Shown: in pieces, positions 1 to 5,088 of the stretch
Layout of the letters: each line of letters opens with the position of its first letter
Position numbering within the stretch: position 1 is the first letter of the stretch
Origin: Planctomycetota bacterium
Lineage (GTDB): Bacteria > Planctomycetota > UBA11346
Direction: 5' to 3'
Length of the DNA stretch: 5,088 nt
Assembly (NCBI GenBank): GCA_007131555.1
Contig: SLQH01000066.1
Location: forward strand, 1 to 5,088
Position numbers and translations under genes: made by a program
Notes under the pieces: generated by a model
The model's input: only the letters and a program-made list of their open reading frames with translations
Told to the model about the DNA's origin: nothing
Databases searched by the model: none

Positions 1-1826
1 CAGGTCGAGAAGCCGAGGCCCCGATTGACCTGATCACCAAGCACCGAGGACATATCGTACGGGACCCGCTCGAATATGGTGTTACCGCCGTCCGACCACC
101 CAACCATCCACAAGGTGCCTTCGTCATCGTAGTGCAGATAGCGCACCGAGGAGTCGGACACCAGACGGTAATTGGGGATACCGACCAGATGGGCTGGCCA
201 ATGATAGACCGTGGCGGTATGCGCCCCGTCACTGTCATAGAATGCCAATTCCGGTTGCCGCCAGGGCTCACGCCCGGTCCGGCTATTACGGGTCATGCCA
301 CGAGCACTTGAGAAATCGACCGGACTGACCGCACGCCTGGCGTAGGCATTGCTGATCCGATGCGGCTTGGCGATCTGGACCACCTGACCTTCGTAATCCA
401 GGATATAGACCCAACCACCTTCGACCTGGATGTTGCCGCAAGCAGTATGGCGCAGCAGGGCCCCGGTCATGACATCAGCAAAGGCCCTGATCCACACGAT
501 GCGACTGAGGTCGGGAGACAGCTTGGCCACAAAACCCGGACTGCCCCGCTGCTCCTGAGCATCGCTGATGTCCTGGCCGCGTCCGGCCTGGGTGATGGTC
601 GGCCCAGCTCGACCGGCAATGTACAAGGAACCCTCATGATCAGTCAGGGCATCGGTGATCGCTCCAGCACGCCACGGCAGACGTACCACATCCACCACTT
701 CCTGCACGTCAGGCGACAAACGGACAATGAAGGGCGTGGCATTTTCATGGGTCCAGTCCGGATAGACATCCCGACCACGACGACCCTGGCTCAGACTCAG
801 CGGGGGTGGAGCCGGGGCATCGCGACCCAACACCCGCGCGGTAACGCCGGCGATTTCGCAGACCGGCCCCAACGACGTGCCAGCCACCAACATATGACCA
901 TCAGGCTGAAAACCGGCCGCCACCAACCATTCAGTTCCAGGACCGCCCAGATAGGAGGCCAGCTGGATACCGGCCGGATTACTGACCTCGAAAAAGCGCT
1001 GGGTATACTGATGAAAGCGAGTGTTGCCCTCAGGACTGAAGGGTGCCGCATCACGCGGCTTGAGCCATGACGGATCGAAGGGGACATCGCTGATGGCAAT
1101 CGGGTCCACGGGCTCGACCGGTTCCAAAACCGACTCCTCCTGGGCTGCTGGACTCGGCTCCTCAGGCTCAGCAGCCGCGACCGGACCAAGCCCCCGCCCG
1201 GCGGATGAATCCGGGGGCTCGACGGCCGACGGCTCCGAACGGGTGGCCAGGAGGTCGGGCAGGACTGCTGATTCCATGGGATCTTCGGTCGCAGCCTGGT
1301 CAAAGCGCTCATCCCCCCTGACCACATCATCAATACCGACAGGTGACGGCTCTGGATCATCAGCCATCATGGACACATCGACCTCAGGGCCGGTTGCAGG
1401 CTCCATGCCATCATCACGACGATCATCGTGACTGGCCAATGCCGGCTGTTCCTGGTCCTTCAGGTTTGACTCGGACGACCGAGAACGCAGCACCATGACC
1501 GCCACCAGGGCCCCAGCCAGTACCAGGACCATCAACACCAAGGGGGCCAGACGGGCACCCTTGCGACCTCGGCGCGGGGCTGTACGGGCAGGCGAACGAG
1601 GCCGCACTGCAGGCTCAGCAGCATGCTTGGCGGTATCAGGGTGATAACTCTGGGTCGCAGGCTCGTGACCCGACCCAGCAGCGTTGACCGGCTCTTCAGC
1701 AGCCGGCGGTTCCGGCACCACGAAGCCATGTTGGCACTTGGTGCAGTTGAGCCGCCGACCAACCGCCTTCATGGGCACGTTGAACTTCTGACGACACTGC
1801 GGACAACGAATCTTGAAGGTATCCAT
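1..1826 (-). CDS. Zinc-ribbon, single-helix membrane protein with SBBP-like beta-propeller domain (3' end cut off)
   Basis: The frame is open for 608 codons from the ATG at 1826 to the window edge, so the C-terminus is missing. Residues 1-35 form an MJ0042-type zinc ribbon with cysteines 8, 11, 28 and 31 (CPQC and CTKC) and the typical KFxVP and GRRLxC context. A basic stretch (about 80-92, RRGRKGAR) precedes one hydrophobic helix (about 93-113), so the ribbon should be cytoplasmic and the remainder outside. Residues 115-250 are an acidic, proline-rich, low-complexity linker. From about 288 there are propeller-like repeats: YLGGPGTEW, then DGHMLVAGTS, EGSLYIAGRAG, GWVYILDYEG and GTLWMVGWSDGG. 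These match the SBBP pattern of strand, Gly-rich turn and 'vaGtt'. No catalytic motif is visible. The start is chosen because the ribbon begins there as in relatives; the ribosome site is weak (AAGG, 11 bases upstream). Function is unknown; a scaffold or surface-binding role is inference. Confidence is high that it is a gene and moderate for the propeller. Confidence 0.88.
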   Translation of the reverse strand, partial: MDTFKIRCPQCRQKFNVPMKAVGRRLNCTKCQHGFVVPEPPAAEEPVNAAGSGHEPATQSYHPDTAKHAAEPAVRPRSPARTAPRRGRKGARLAPLVLMVLVLAGALVAVMVLRSRSSESNLKDQEQPALASHDDRRDDGMEPATGPEVDVSMMADDPEPSPVGIDDVVRGDERFDQAATEDPMESAVLPDLLATRSEPSAVEPPDSSAGRGLGPVAAAEPEEPSPAAQEESVLEPVEPVDPIAISDVPFDPSWLKPRDAAPFSPEGNTRFHQYTQRFFEVSNPAGIQLASYLGGPGTEWLVAAGFQPDGHMLVAGTSLGPVCEIAGVTARVLGRDAPAPPPLSLSQGRRGRDVYPDWTHENATPFIVRLSPDVQEVVDVVRLPWRAGAITDALTDHEGSLYIAGRAGPTITQAGRGQDISDAQEQRGSPGFVAKLSPDLSRIVWIRAFADVMTGALLRHTACGNIQVEGGWVYILDYEGQVVQIAKPHRISNAYARRAVSPVDFSSARGMTRNSRTGREPWRQPELAFYDSDGAHTATVYHWPAHLVGIPNYRLVSDSSVRYLHYDDEGTLWMVGWSDGGNTIFERVPYDMSSVLGDQVNRGLGFST

Positions 1827-2022
1827 GGTTGTTCCGGCCTTGTACAGGTTGGCTGGCAGACCCTGCTGCACACAGGGCCAACAAAGAGGACACAGCTCCG
1901 CACGCGCCACGGAGCCTGACTTGAGATGTATAGCCGCACGGGCGGCAATGATTACAGGCGGAGGCGGGCGACCAAGAGCATGTTCTGAGCCTCGTGAACG
2001 CTGCACAAGCGGCGATCGGGGT

Positions 2023-2071
2023 TAGGAGCCTGTAAGGAATAGACTGACACATCGCCTGGCTTGGCCTTTTC
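2023..2071 (-). repeat. Dispersed intergenic repeat, copy A
   Basis: Read on the minus strand, these 49 bases match copy D (4043-4091, plus strand) at 42 of 49 positions without a gap. A 19-base core, GTCAGTCTATTCCTTACAG, is identical. The core contains a short dyad, AGTCT with AGACT in copy D; here one base differs (AGGCT). The repeat begins with a GAAAA block and ends CTCCTA. About 5 bases beyond that end, GATCGCCGC is shared with copy C. Copies A and B face each other as an inverted pair. Confidence 0.8.
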
Positions 2072-2129
2072 GACCCCTATCCGGCCGAAATCCTCACCAT
2101 GGCTGCGGTTTTCGACGACATCGGGACTC

Positions 2130-2176
2130 GAAAATGCACTGCGCTTATGCTCAGTCGCTATCCCGTACAGACTCCT
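2130..2176 (+). repeat. Dispersed intergenic repeat, copy B (diverged)
   Basis: A GAAAATGCAC block is followed by CAGTC, a two-base insertion, TATCCCGTACAGACTCCT. It shares the order of blocks with copies A and D (GAAAA, CAGTC, TATnCCnTACAG, CTCCT) but carries several substitutions, so it is an older or degenerate member. It is inverted relative to copy A, with about 58 bases between the two GAAAA ends. Confidence 0.6.
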
Positions 2177-2227
2177 CGGAGCCTTGCATCACGACAGAAT
2201 GCTGACAGCCTCAAGACATAGCCTGAG

Positions 2228-2262
2228 TCAGATCTGATCATGGGCTCAGAGCCGACGTCGGC
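2228..2262. promoter_or_regulatory. Palindrome cluster upstream of the ferritin gene (candidate operator)
   Basis: Three dyads lie 60-94 bases before the ferritin start: TCAGATCTGA (2228-2237, perfect), GGCTCAGAGCC (2243-2253, five-base arms around one A) and GCCGACGTCGGC (2251-2262, perfect 12-base palindrome). The position suits a repressor or activator site. None matches a Fur, PerR or OxyR consensus that I can recognise, so the regulator is unknown. Confidence 0.35.
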
Positions 2263-2309
2263 AGCTTGTCATCGCAACGCTGTGCCTCGCTCATCAACAC
2301 ACCCACGCC

Positions 2310-2315
2310 AAGGAG
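2310..2315 (+). promoter_or_regulatory. Ribosome binding site of the ferritin-like gene
   Basis: AAGGAG lies six bases before the ATG at 2322. It is a strong Shine-Dalgarno match at good spacing and fixes the start. Confidence 0.85.
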
Positions 2316-2321
2316 AACGAC

Positions 2322-2822
2322 ATGGGAACCAGAGGACGTTCAATCGTAGGAGAACACGCAGATGAGGTCATCTCCCTGCTCAATCGCGCCTATGCTGATG
2401 AATGGCTGGCCTACTACCAGTATTGGATCGGTGCCAAGCTGGCCAAGGGGCCGATGAAAGAGGCCGTCATGGCCGAATTGATGCAACATGCCACCGATGA
2501 ACTGCGCCATGCCGACATGGTCTCCAACCGGATCATCCAGCTCGGCGGCGATCCCATCATTGAGCCCAAGCTCTGGTACGAACACACCAACTGCGGCTAT
2601 GACGCTCCTACCGATCCACATGTGGTCCAGTTGCTGATCCAGAACATCAAGGGCGAACAATGTGCCATTGATGTCTATGACGGGATCCTCAAGCACTGCC
2701 GCGACATTGATCCGGTCACCTCCAACATGGCCCTACAGATCCTGGAGGATGAGGTCGAGCACGAAGAAGACCTCCAGGCCCTCCAGGAGGACATCCAGCT
2801 GCTCATGGCCAAGCAGGGCTGA
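2322..2822 (+). CDS. Ferritin-like di-iron protein, DPSL ('thioferritin') type
   Basis: This 166-residue cytoplasmic protein has no signal peptide and fits the ferritin four-helix bundle (helices at about 10-40, 44-74, 98-124 and 130-163). Likely ferroxidase ligands are E27 (in DEWLAYYQYW), E60 and H63 (DELRH), E112 (GEQC), and E144 with H147 (EDEVEH). Cysteines 91 (NCGY) and 114 (EQCAI) sit as in Dps-like DPSL proteins of Bacteroides and Sulfolobus, which carry a cysteine pair beside the di-iron site. The EEWLAYYQYW-like helix A is also characteristic of them. In that family the protein forms a 12-subunit cage that oxidises and stores iron, using peroxide as oxidant, and so protects DNA. A third cysteine, C126, is extra. 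Bacterioferritin is the alternative, but the haem-ligand methionine context is not evident and the cysteine pair argues for DPSL. It is probably monocistronic or loosely linked to the next gene, which starts 213 bases downstream. Confidence 0.85.
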   Translation: MGTRGRSIVGEHADEVISLLNRAYADEWLAYYQYWIGAKLAKGPMKEAVMAELMQHATDELRHADMVSNRIIQLGGDPIIEPKLWYEHTNCGYDAPTDPHVVQLLIQNIKGEQCAIDVYDGILKHCRDIDPVTSNMALQILEDEVEHEEDLQALQEDIQLLMAKQG

Positions 2823-2838
2823 TGACGGTGTGCGTCAT
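2822..2838 (+). other. Small hairpin overlapping the ferritin stop codon
   Basis: ATGACG (2822-2827) and CGTCAT (2833-2838) can pair around a GTGTG loop, starting at the last base of the TGA stop. No T-run follows, so an intrinsic terminator is doubtful; transcript stabilisation is possible. Confidence 0.3.
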
Positions 2839-2968
2839 GCGCCACCAGCAATGACAGGATTGCTTATCGCCTGCCTTGCCATGGCTGTCTAGGATGCTGC
2901 TGCGCGCCATGTGCTTCTGACGCGTGGCCGTTCAACAGGCTGTTCTACGACAGCTTGGCAGGAGCTTT

Positions 2969-2998
2969 GGCCCTTCTGGCACCAGAGCCCTTTCCTTT
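2969..2998 (+). terminator. Weak candidate terminator between the ferritin and outer-membrane genes
   Basis: TCTGG/CCAGA (2975-2979 with 2982-2986) and GGC/GCC (2969-2971 with 2987-2989) can form a bulged stem followed by CTTTCCTTT. The stem is imperfect and the T-tract is interrupted, so this is only a possibility. The rest of the 213-base gap shows nothing definite apart from a TTGACGC direct repeat at 2997-3003 and 3007-3013. Confidence 0.25.
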
Positions 2999-3021
2999 GA
3001 CGCATCTTGACGCGGTCGCTT

Positions 3022-3027
3022 GAGAGG
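3022..3027 (+). promoter_or_regulatory. Ribosome binding site of the beta-barrel gene
   Basis: GAGAGG ends eight bases before the ATG at 3036. It supports this start, as does the signal peptide that begins there. Confidence 0.7.
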
Positions 3028-3035
3028 ATATCGGC

Positions 3036-3674
3036 ATGGCTTCGCAATCCTGGCTCACCTGTTTCGTCTCGGCCTGTCTGATGGCCCTGCCGGGCCTGAT
3101 GACGGCCAGCGAGTTCGTGGAGCCGGCCTTCCCGCTGCAAGCCGGTTTGCGCCTGACAATCGCCACCCCCTTGATGAGCGTGGACGTCATTGACGATGTC
3201 GAGGTTGATACCGCCATCACCGTAGAGGCCATGTGGCACCACCTCTATCCGATCACCGATGATGGCTCAGTGCGCCTGATCGGCAGCCCTGGCCTGGCCA
3301 TCGTCTACCAGGAAGGCAGCGCCAGCGGTATCGATGCTGACTATCTGCTGCCGGTGGTCCGTTTTCATCTTGGCATTGATGTCGCGCTCGGCTCGCATGT
3401 CCATCTCGAATGTGCCACGTTCGTCGGCGGCGGCGTCGGCACCCTCGACATCAAGCTGCCGAACTACCGGGAATACGAATACGGCTTGGTCAGCGAATGG
3501 GGCGTCACCGCAGCCTGCATCATTCGGGCCGGCAGCATGGAGATCGGCGGCGGCCTGGGATGGATGGTCCGGCGCGGATTCAACCGCTTCGCCGTAGACG
3601 GTACCACCCTGGTCGACATCAAGATCAACCAGCAATACCCCAAGGCCTTCATCGCCCTTGGCTGGACATTCTGA
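3036..3674 (+). CDS. Probable outer-membrane beta-barrel protein of unknown function
   Basis: The product has 212 residues. Residues 1-24 look like a Sec signal peptide: a hydrophobic core from about 6 to 22, then MTA before SEF, suggesting cleavage near residue 24. There is no lipobox at that point. The mature part alternates short amphipathic strands with polar or glycine turns, for example LQAGLRLTIATPL, VRLIGSPGLAIVY, VVRFHLGIDVAL, VHLECATFVGGG, MEIGGGLGWMV and a final KAFIALGWTF. The terminal phenylalanine after alternating hydrophobics is the usual C-terminal signal for outer-membrane insertion by the BAM complex. About eight strands would fit the length, as in small OmpW/OmpX-like barrels, but I cannot assign it to a named family. 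Two cysteines (126 and 161) remain in the mature chain. It follows the ferritin gene on the same strand at 213 bases, which does not prove an operon, and a hairpin starts within its stop codon. Confidence 0.8.
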   Translation: MASQSWLTCFVSACLMALPGLMTASEFVEPAFPLQAGLRLTIATPLMSVDVIDDVEVDTAITVEAMWHHLYPITDDGSVRLIGSPGLAIVYQEGSASGIDADYLLPVVRFHLGIDVALGSHVHLECATFVGGGVGTLDIKLPNYREYEYGLVSEWGVTAACIIRAGSMEIGGGLGWMVRRGFNRFAVDGTTLVDIKINQQYPKAFIALGWTF

Positions 3675-3700
3675 AAACGGGGCAGCCCGCTGCTTTTCAG
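3671..3700 (+). terminator. Probable terminator after the beta-barrel gene
   Basis: CTGAAAA (3671-3677) pairs with TTTTCAG (3694-3700). Inside, either CGGG/CCCG or GCAG/CTGC can pair, giving an 11-base stem with a four-base bulge. The stem begins inside the TGA stop codon. A-tract and T-tract on opposite arms are typical of a terminator working in both directions, which suits this convergent gap. No extra T-run follows the stem, so strength is uncertain. Confidence 0.45.
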
Positions 3701-3720
3701 ATGGCTTGCGGCATGTGGCC

Positions 3721-3746
3721 CAGTCGACTATTCCTTACAGACTCCC
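3721..3746 (+). repeat. Dispersed intergenic repeat, copy C
   Basis: CAGTC, a three-base insertion, then CTATTCCTTACAGACTCC (3728-3745). Those last 18 bases are identical to copy D at 4072-4089. The match to A and D is not clear upstream of CAGTC. Downstream, GATCGCCGC (3749-3757) is shared with copy A. The orientation is the same as B and D. Confidence 0.7.
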
Positions 3747-3766
3747 AGGATCGCCGCATCTTCACT

Positions 3767-3998
3767 CGGAGCACCGGGCCTTGGCCCGCGTGCATTGGCG
3801 GGCGGAGGTTCTTGAGATGGACATAGGCCAGGGCGGCGGCACCATGTAGCAATGCGCTTGCGTTCATCATCGCCGTGAATGATTCCGAGTCGCGCGATCT
3901 GCAGGCCGTATTACGCTCATCATGGCGACATCCTGGCCGGTATTCGACGAAAGCATGGCAGCCGCGCGTCAGCACGCGGGCCAAGGCCCGGTGCTCCG
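3767..3998. repeat. 232-base element bounded by a perfect 27-base inverted repeat
   Basis: Positions 3767-3793 and 3972-3998 are exact reverse complements. Each arm is itself a hairpin: GCAC-CGGGC, loop CTTG, GCCCG-C-GTGC at 3771-3793, and its mirror at 3972-3994. Inside, similarity between the halves continues weakly and in register, for example GGCCAGG and CCATG in both. Each arm starts from the outside with CGGAG, like the GTAG/GGAG foot of REP elements. This resembles a pair of inverted REPs (REPIN/BIME), though it is longer than usual REPINs. No transposase is present and I see no target-site duplication. An alternative is a short MITE or a structured RNA. Confidence 0.75.
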
Positions 3999-4042
3999 TG
4001 GTGGTTTTATGATAGGCAATGGTTATTGGCGAGTCCGGAGCC

Positions 4043-4091
4043 GAAAAAGCACGGCCAGGCGACCTGTCAGTCTATTCCTTACAGACTCCTA
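4043..4091 (+). repeat. Dispersed intergenic repeat, copy D, reaching the mutM stop codon
   Basis: These 49 bases run from GAAAA to CTCCTA and match copy A at 42 of 49 positions. The dyad AGTCT (4070-4074) / AGACT (4083-4087) is intact here. The final CTA (4089-4091) is the complement of the mutM TAG stop, so the repeat abuts and supplies the end of that gene. Confidence 0.8.
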
Positions 4092-4907
4092 GCGCTGGCA
4101 ATGCCGACACCAGACCGTCACGCGACCACCAAGAGTCGTATGATCCAAGGGTCTGGCACATATCCGGCAGGGTTCTGCTTGACGACCATAGACCTGTAGA
4201 TCGTGCTGGAACCATCCCTGATCACCCAATGCGTTGCGGTAGTCACTGATGGTGGTTCCCCCAGCCGTGATGGCCGCCGCCAACACCGTGGTGATGGCTT
4301 CCCGCAAACGCGCCAAGCGCGCTGGGGCGATCCGTCCCGCCGCTCGACGAGGATCGATACCAGCCATGAAGCAGGCCTCATTGGCATAGATATTACCGAT
4401 CCCGGCAATCACCCGCTGATCTAGCAACAAGACCTTGATGGGAACCCGCCGTCCCCGACACGCCGCCACCAGATGGGTGGTGGTGCAGGCTGCTTGGTCC
4501 ATGGCATCCGGCCCCAAACCCGCCAGGAGCGGATGTCCATTACCAGTCGGACAGAGATCCACGAGGCCGAATCGACGCGGATCATGATAGACCAGATGCC
4601 GTCCATCGGCCAACACCAAAGCCACATGGTCATGAATCCGGGTGGAGCCATCCGTCACCACTCGCCATGTACCGGTCATGCCGAGGTGATTGACCAGCTG
4701 CAGTCCTTCGCAATGCCACAACAGATACTTACCATGCCGGCTCAGGCTGGTGATGGTGCGACCACGCAACTGCGATGACATGCGGCGGGGAAAGGGTCGA
4801 CGCAGACCAACCGTACCATGGCGCACAGCCACGATCTGACGTGAACCCTGGGCCAGGACCGCTGCCAATGCTCGTCGCATGGTCTCGACTTCAGGCAGCT
4901 CTGGCAT
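4089..4907 (-). CDS. mutM: Formamidopyrimidine-DNA glycosylase / AP lyase (MutM, Fpg)
   Basis: This base-excision repair enzyme removes 8-oxoguanine and formamidopyrimidines and then cleaves the abasic site by beta,delta-elimination. The 272-residue product has normal family length and all key parts. After Met removal, P2 is the catalytic nucleophile and E3 the acid (PELPEVET). K60 lies in HGKYLLW. M77 (HLGMTG), R111 and F113 (YHDPRRFG) are the void-filling residues. The helix-two-turn-helix region includes N172 (GIGNIYANE). The C-terminal zinc finger has C247, C250, C267 and C270, with R262 on its hairpin. An in-frame TTG at 4910 would start one codon earlier, but the ATG at 4907 gives the required N-terminal Met-Pro and better spacing from GAAGGG (4913-4918). 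The zinc finger ends just before the stop. The gene lies 97 bases after an unidentified gene on the same strand and may be co-transcribed with it. Confidence 0.97.
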   Translation of the reverse strand: MPELPEVETMRRALAAVLAQGSRQIVAVRHGTVGLRRPFPRRMSSQLRGRTITSLSRHGKYLLWHCEGLQLVNHLGMTGTWRVVTDGSTRIHDHVALVLADGRHLVYHDPRRFGLVDLCPTGNGHPLLAGLGPDAMDQAACTTTHLVAACRGRRVPIKVLLLDQRVIAGIGNIYANEACFMAGIDPRRAAGRIAPARLARLREAITTVLAAAITAGGTTISDYRNALGDQGWFQHDLQVYGRQAEPCRICARPLDHTTLGGRVTVWCRHCQR

Positions 4908-4912
4908 CAAAG

Positions 4913-4918
4913 CCCTTC
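4913..4918 (-). promoter_or_regulatory. Ribosome binding site of mutM
   Basis: GAAGGG on the minus strand lies five bases before the ATG at 4907 but only two before the TTG at 4910, so it favours the ATG. Confidence 0.7.
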
Positions 4919-4937
4919 AACACAGGTACTGAGATCG

Positions 4938-4959
4938 GGAGCAGGGCTGCCCGTGCTCC
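4938..4959 (-). other. GC-rich hairpin between the upstream gene and mutM
   Basis: GGAGCA-GGG (4938-4946) pairs with CCC-G-TGCTCC (4950-4959), a nine-base stem with one bulged base and a CTG loop. On the minus strand it lies 45-66 bases past the stop of the upstream gene and about 30 bases before mutM. No T-run follows. Its minus-strand start, GGAGCACGGGC, resembles the arm of the 3767-3998 element, so it may be a diverged relative instead of a terminator. Confidence 0.4.
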
Positions 4960-5003
4960 AAGAGGCCGATCGCAGCGCCATCCACATCATCAACCCAGGA
5001 TCA

Positions 5004-5088
5004 TCAACGAGCGCGCAGTTCCGGCAGATCATGCTGCATGACCTGCTCAAGCAGGCGTTGACGCCGCGCCGAGATCCGCGGCAGACCA
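5004..5088 (-). CDS. C-terminal end of an unidentified gene upstream of mutM
   Basis: The frame is open from the window edge to a TGA at 5004-5006 and gives 27 residues ending in LPELRAR. The tail is charged and probably helical (RRQRLLEQVMQHDLPELRAR). Same-strand placement and the 96-base gap to mutM suggest a shared transcript. The fragment is too short to name a family, and a chance open frame of this length cannot be excluded. Confidence 0.45.
   Translation of the reverse strand, partial: GLPRISARRQRLLEQVMQHDLPELRAR

Larger units (their letters stand above)
1827..2321. other. Divergent intergenic region rich in dyads and repeats
   Basis: These 495 bases separate two divergently transcribed genes and must hold both promoters. 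I could not identify convincing -35/-10 pairs. In the leader of the zinc-ribbon gene lie two small dyads: CCCTG/CAGGG (1861-1865 with 1873-1877) and GCTCCG/CGGAGC (1895-1900 with 1910-1915). Further right come two copies of the dispersed repeat and a palindrome cluster, listed separately. No credible gene was found here. The frame of the zinc-ribbon gene stays open upstream to a TAA at 2022-2024, but it offers no ATG. Confidence 0.6.

Noticed and set aside
2851..2892. A 13-residue hydrophobic mini-frame (MTGLLIACLAMAV) after the ferritin gene
   Set aside because: It has no Shine-Dalgarno sequence and is too short to support without conservation evidence.
3697..3984. A 95-codon minus-strand open frame in the convergent gap
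   Set aside because: It overlaps the inverted repeat, copy C and the terminator, has no recognisable family and no clear ribosome site. It is most likely chance.
3767..3998. Element as an integron attC site, retron or transposon with coding capacity
   Set aside because: It lacks attC core sites, any integrase, reverse transcriptase or transposase, and an evident target-site duplication. A non-coding palindromic repeat is the safer description.
4008..4013. TATGAT as a -10 promoter box
   Set aside because: No -35 box at suitable spacing, and the only downstream plus-strand sequence is antisense to mutM.
2023..4091. The four repeats as a CRISPR array
   Set aside because: Copies are diverged, irregularly spaced by hundreds to thousands of bases, in both orientations and interrupted by genes.
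4908..4910. TTG as the start of mutM
   Set aside because: It would put Met-Met before the catalytic proline and lies too close to the ribosome site; the ATG at 4907 gives the required Met-Pro start.
4775..5041. An 88-codon plus-strand open frame across the mutM start
   Set aside because: It is antisense to the start of mutM and to the upstream gene end, with no recognisable protein features.

Overview
This window looks like an ordinary chromosomal stretch from a moderately GC-rich Gram-negative bacterium. The outer membrane is inferred from a beta-barrel-like protein with a signal peptide and a terminal phenylalanine. A large protein that joins an N-terminal MJ0042-type zinc ribbon, one membrane helix and a repeat-propeller domain suggests Planctomycetota or another PVC lineage, or possibly a myxobacterium-like group. 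This placement is an inference from architecture, not from a marker gene.

Layout from left to right. (1) Positions 1-1826, minus strand: the first 608 codons of the zinc ribbon / membrane helix / SBBP-type propeller protein, cut by the window edge. (2) Positions 1827-2321: a 495-base divergent intergenic region with two oppositely oriented copies of a dispersed repeat and a cluster of palindromes. (3) Positions 2322-2822, plus strand: a ferritin-like protein of the Dps-like (DPSL, 'thioferritin') type, with di-iron ligands and the paired cysteines of that family. (4) Positions 3036-3674, plus strand: a 212-residue probable outer-membrane beta-barrel protein. (5) Positions 3675-4088: a 414-base convergent intergenic region with a probable terminator, two more copies of the dispersed repeat and a 232-base element bounded by a perfect 27-base inverted repeat. 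(6) Positions 4089-4907, minus strand: mutM (fpg), complete with catalytic residues and zinc finger. (7) Positions 5004-5088, minus strand: the last 27 codons of an unidentified gene just upstream of mutM.

The genes do not form one obvious system. DPSL ferritin (iron and peroxide handling) and MutM (removal of oxidised guanine) both belong to oxidative-stress protection, but they are convergent and separated by other sequence, so common control is not shown. The most unusual content is in the intergenic DNA. Four copies of one short repeat and a second, nested palindromic element make both long intergenic regions resemble REP/REPIN-type repeat DNA. I see no tRNA, rRNA, CRISPR array, transposase, phage gene or defence system.
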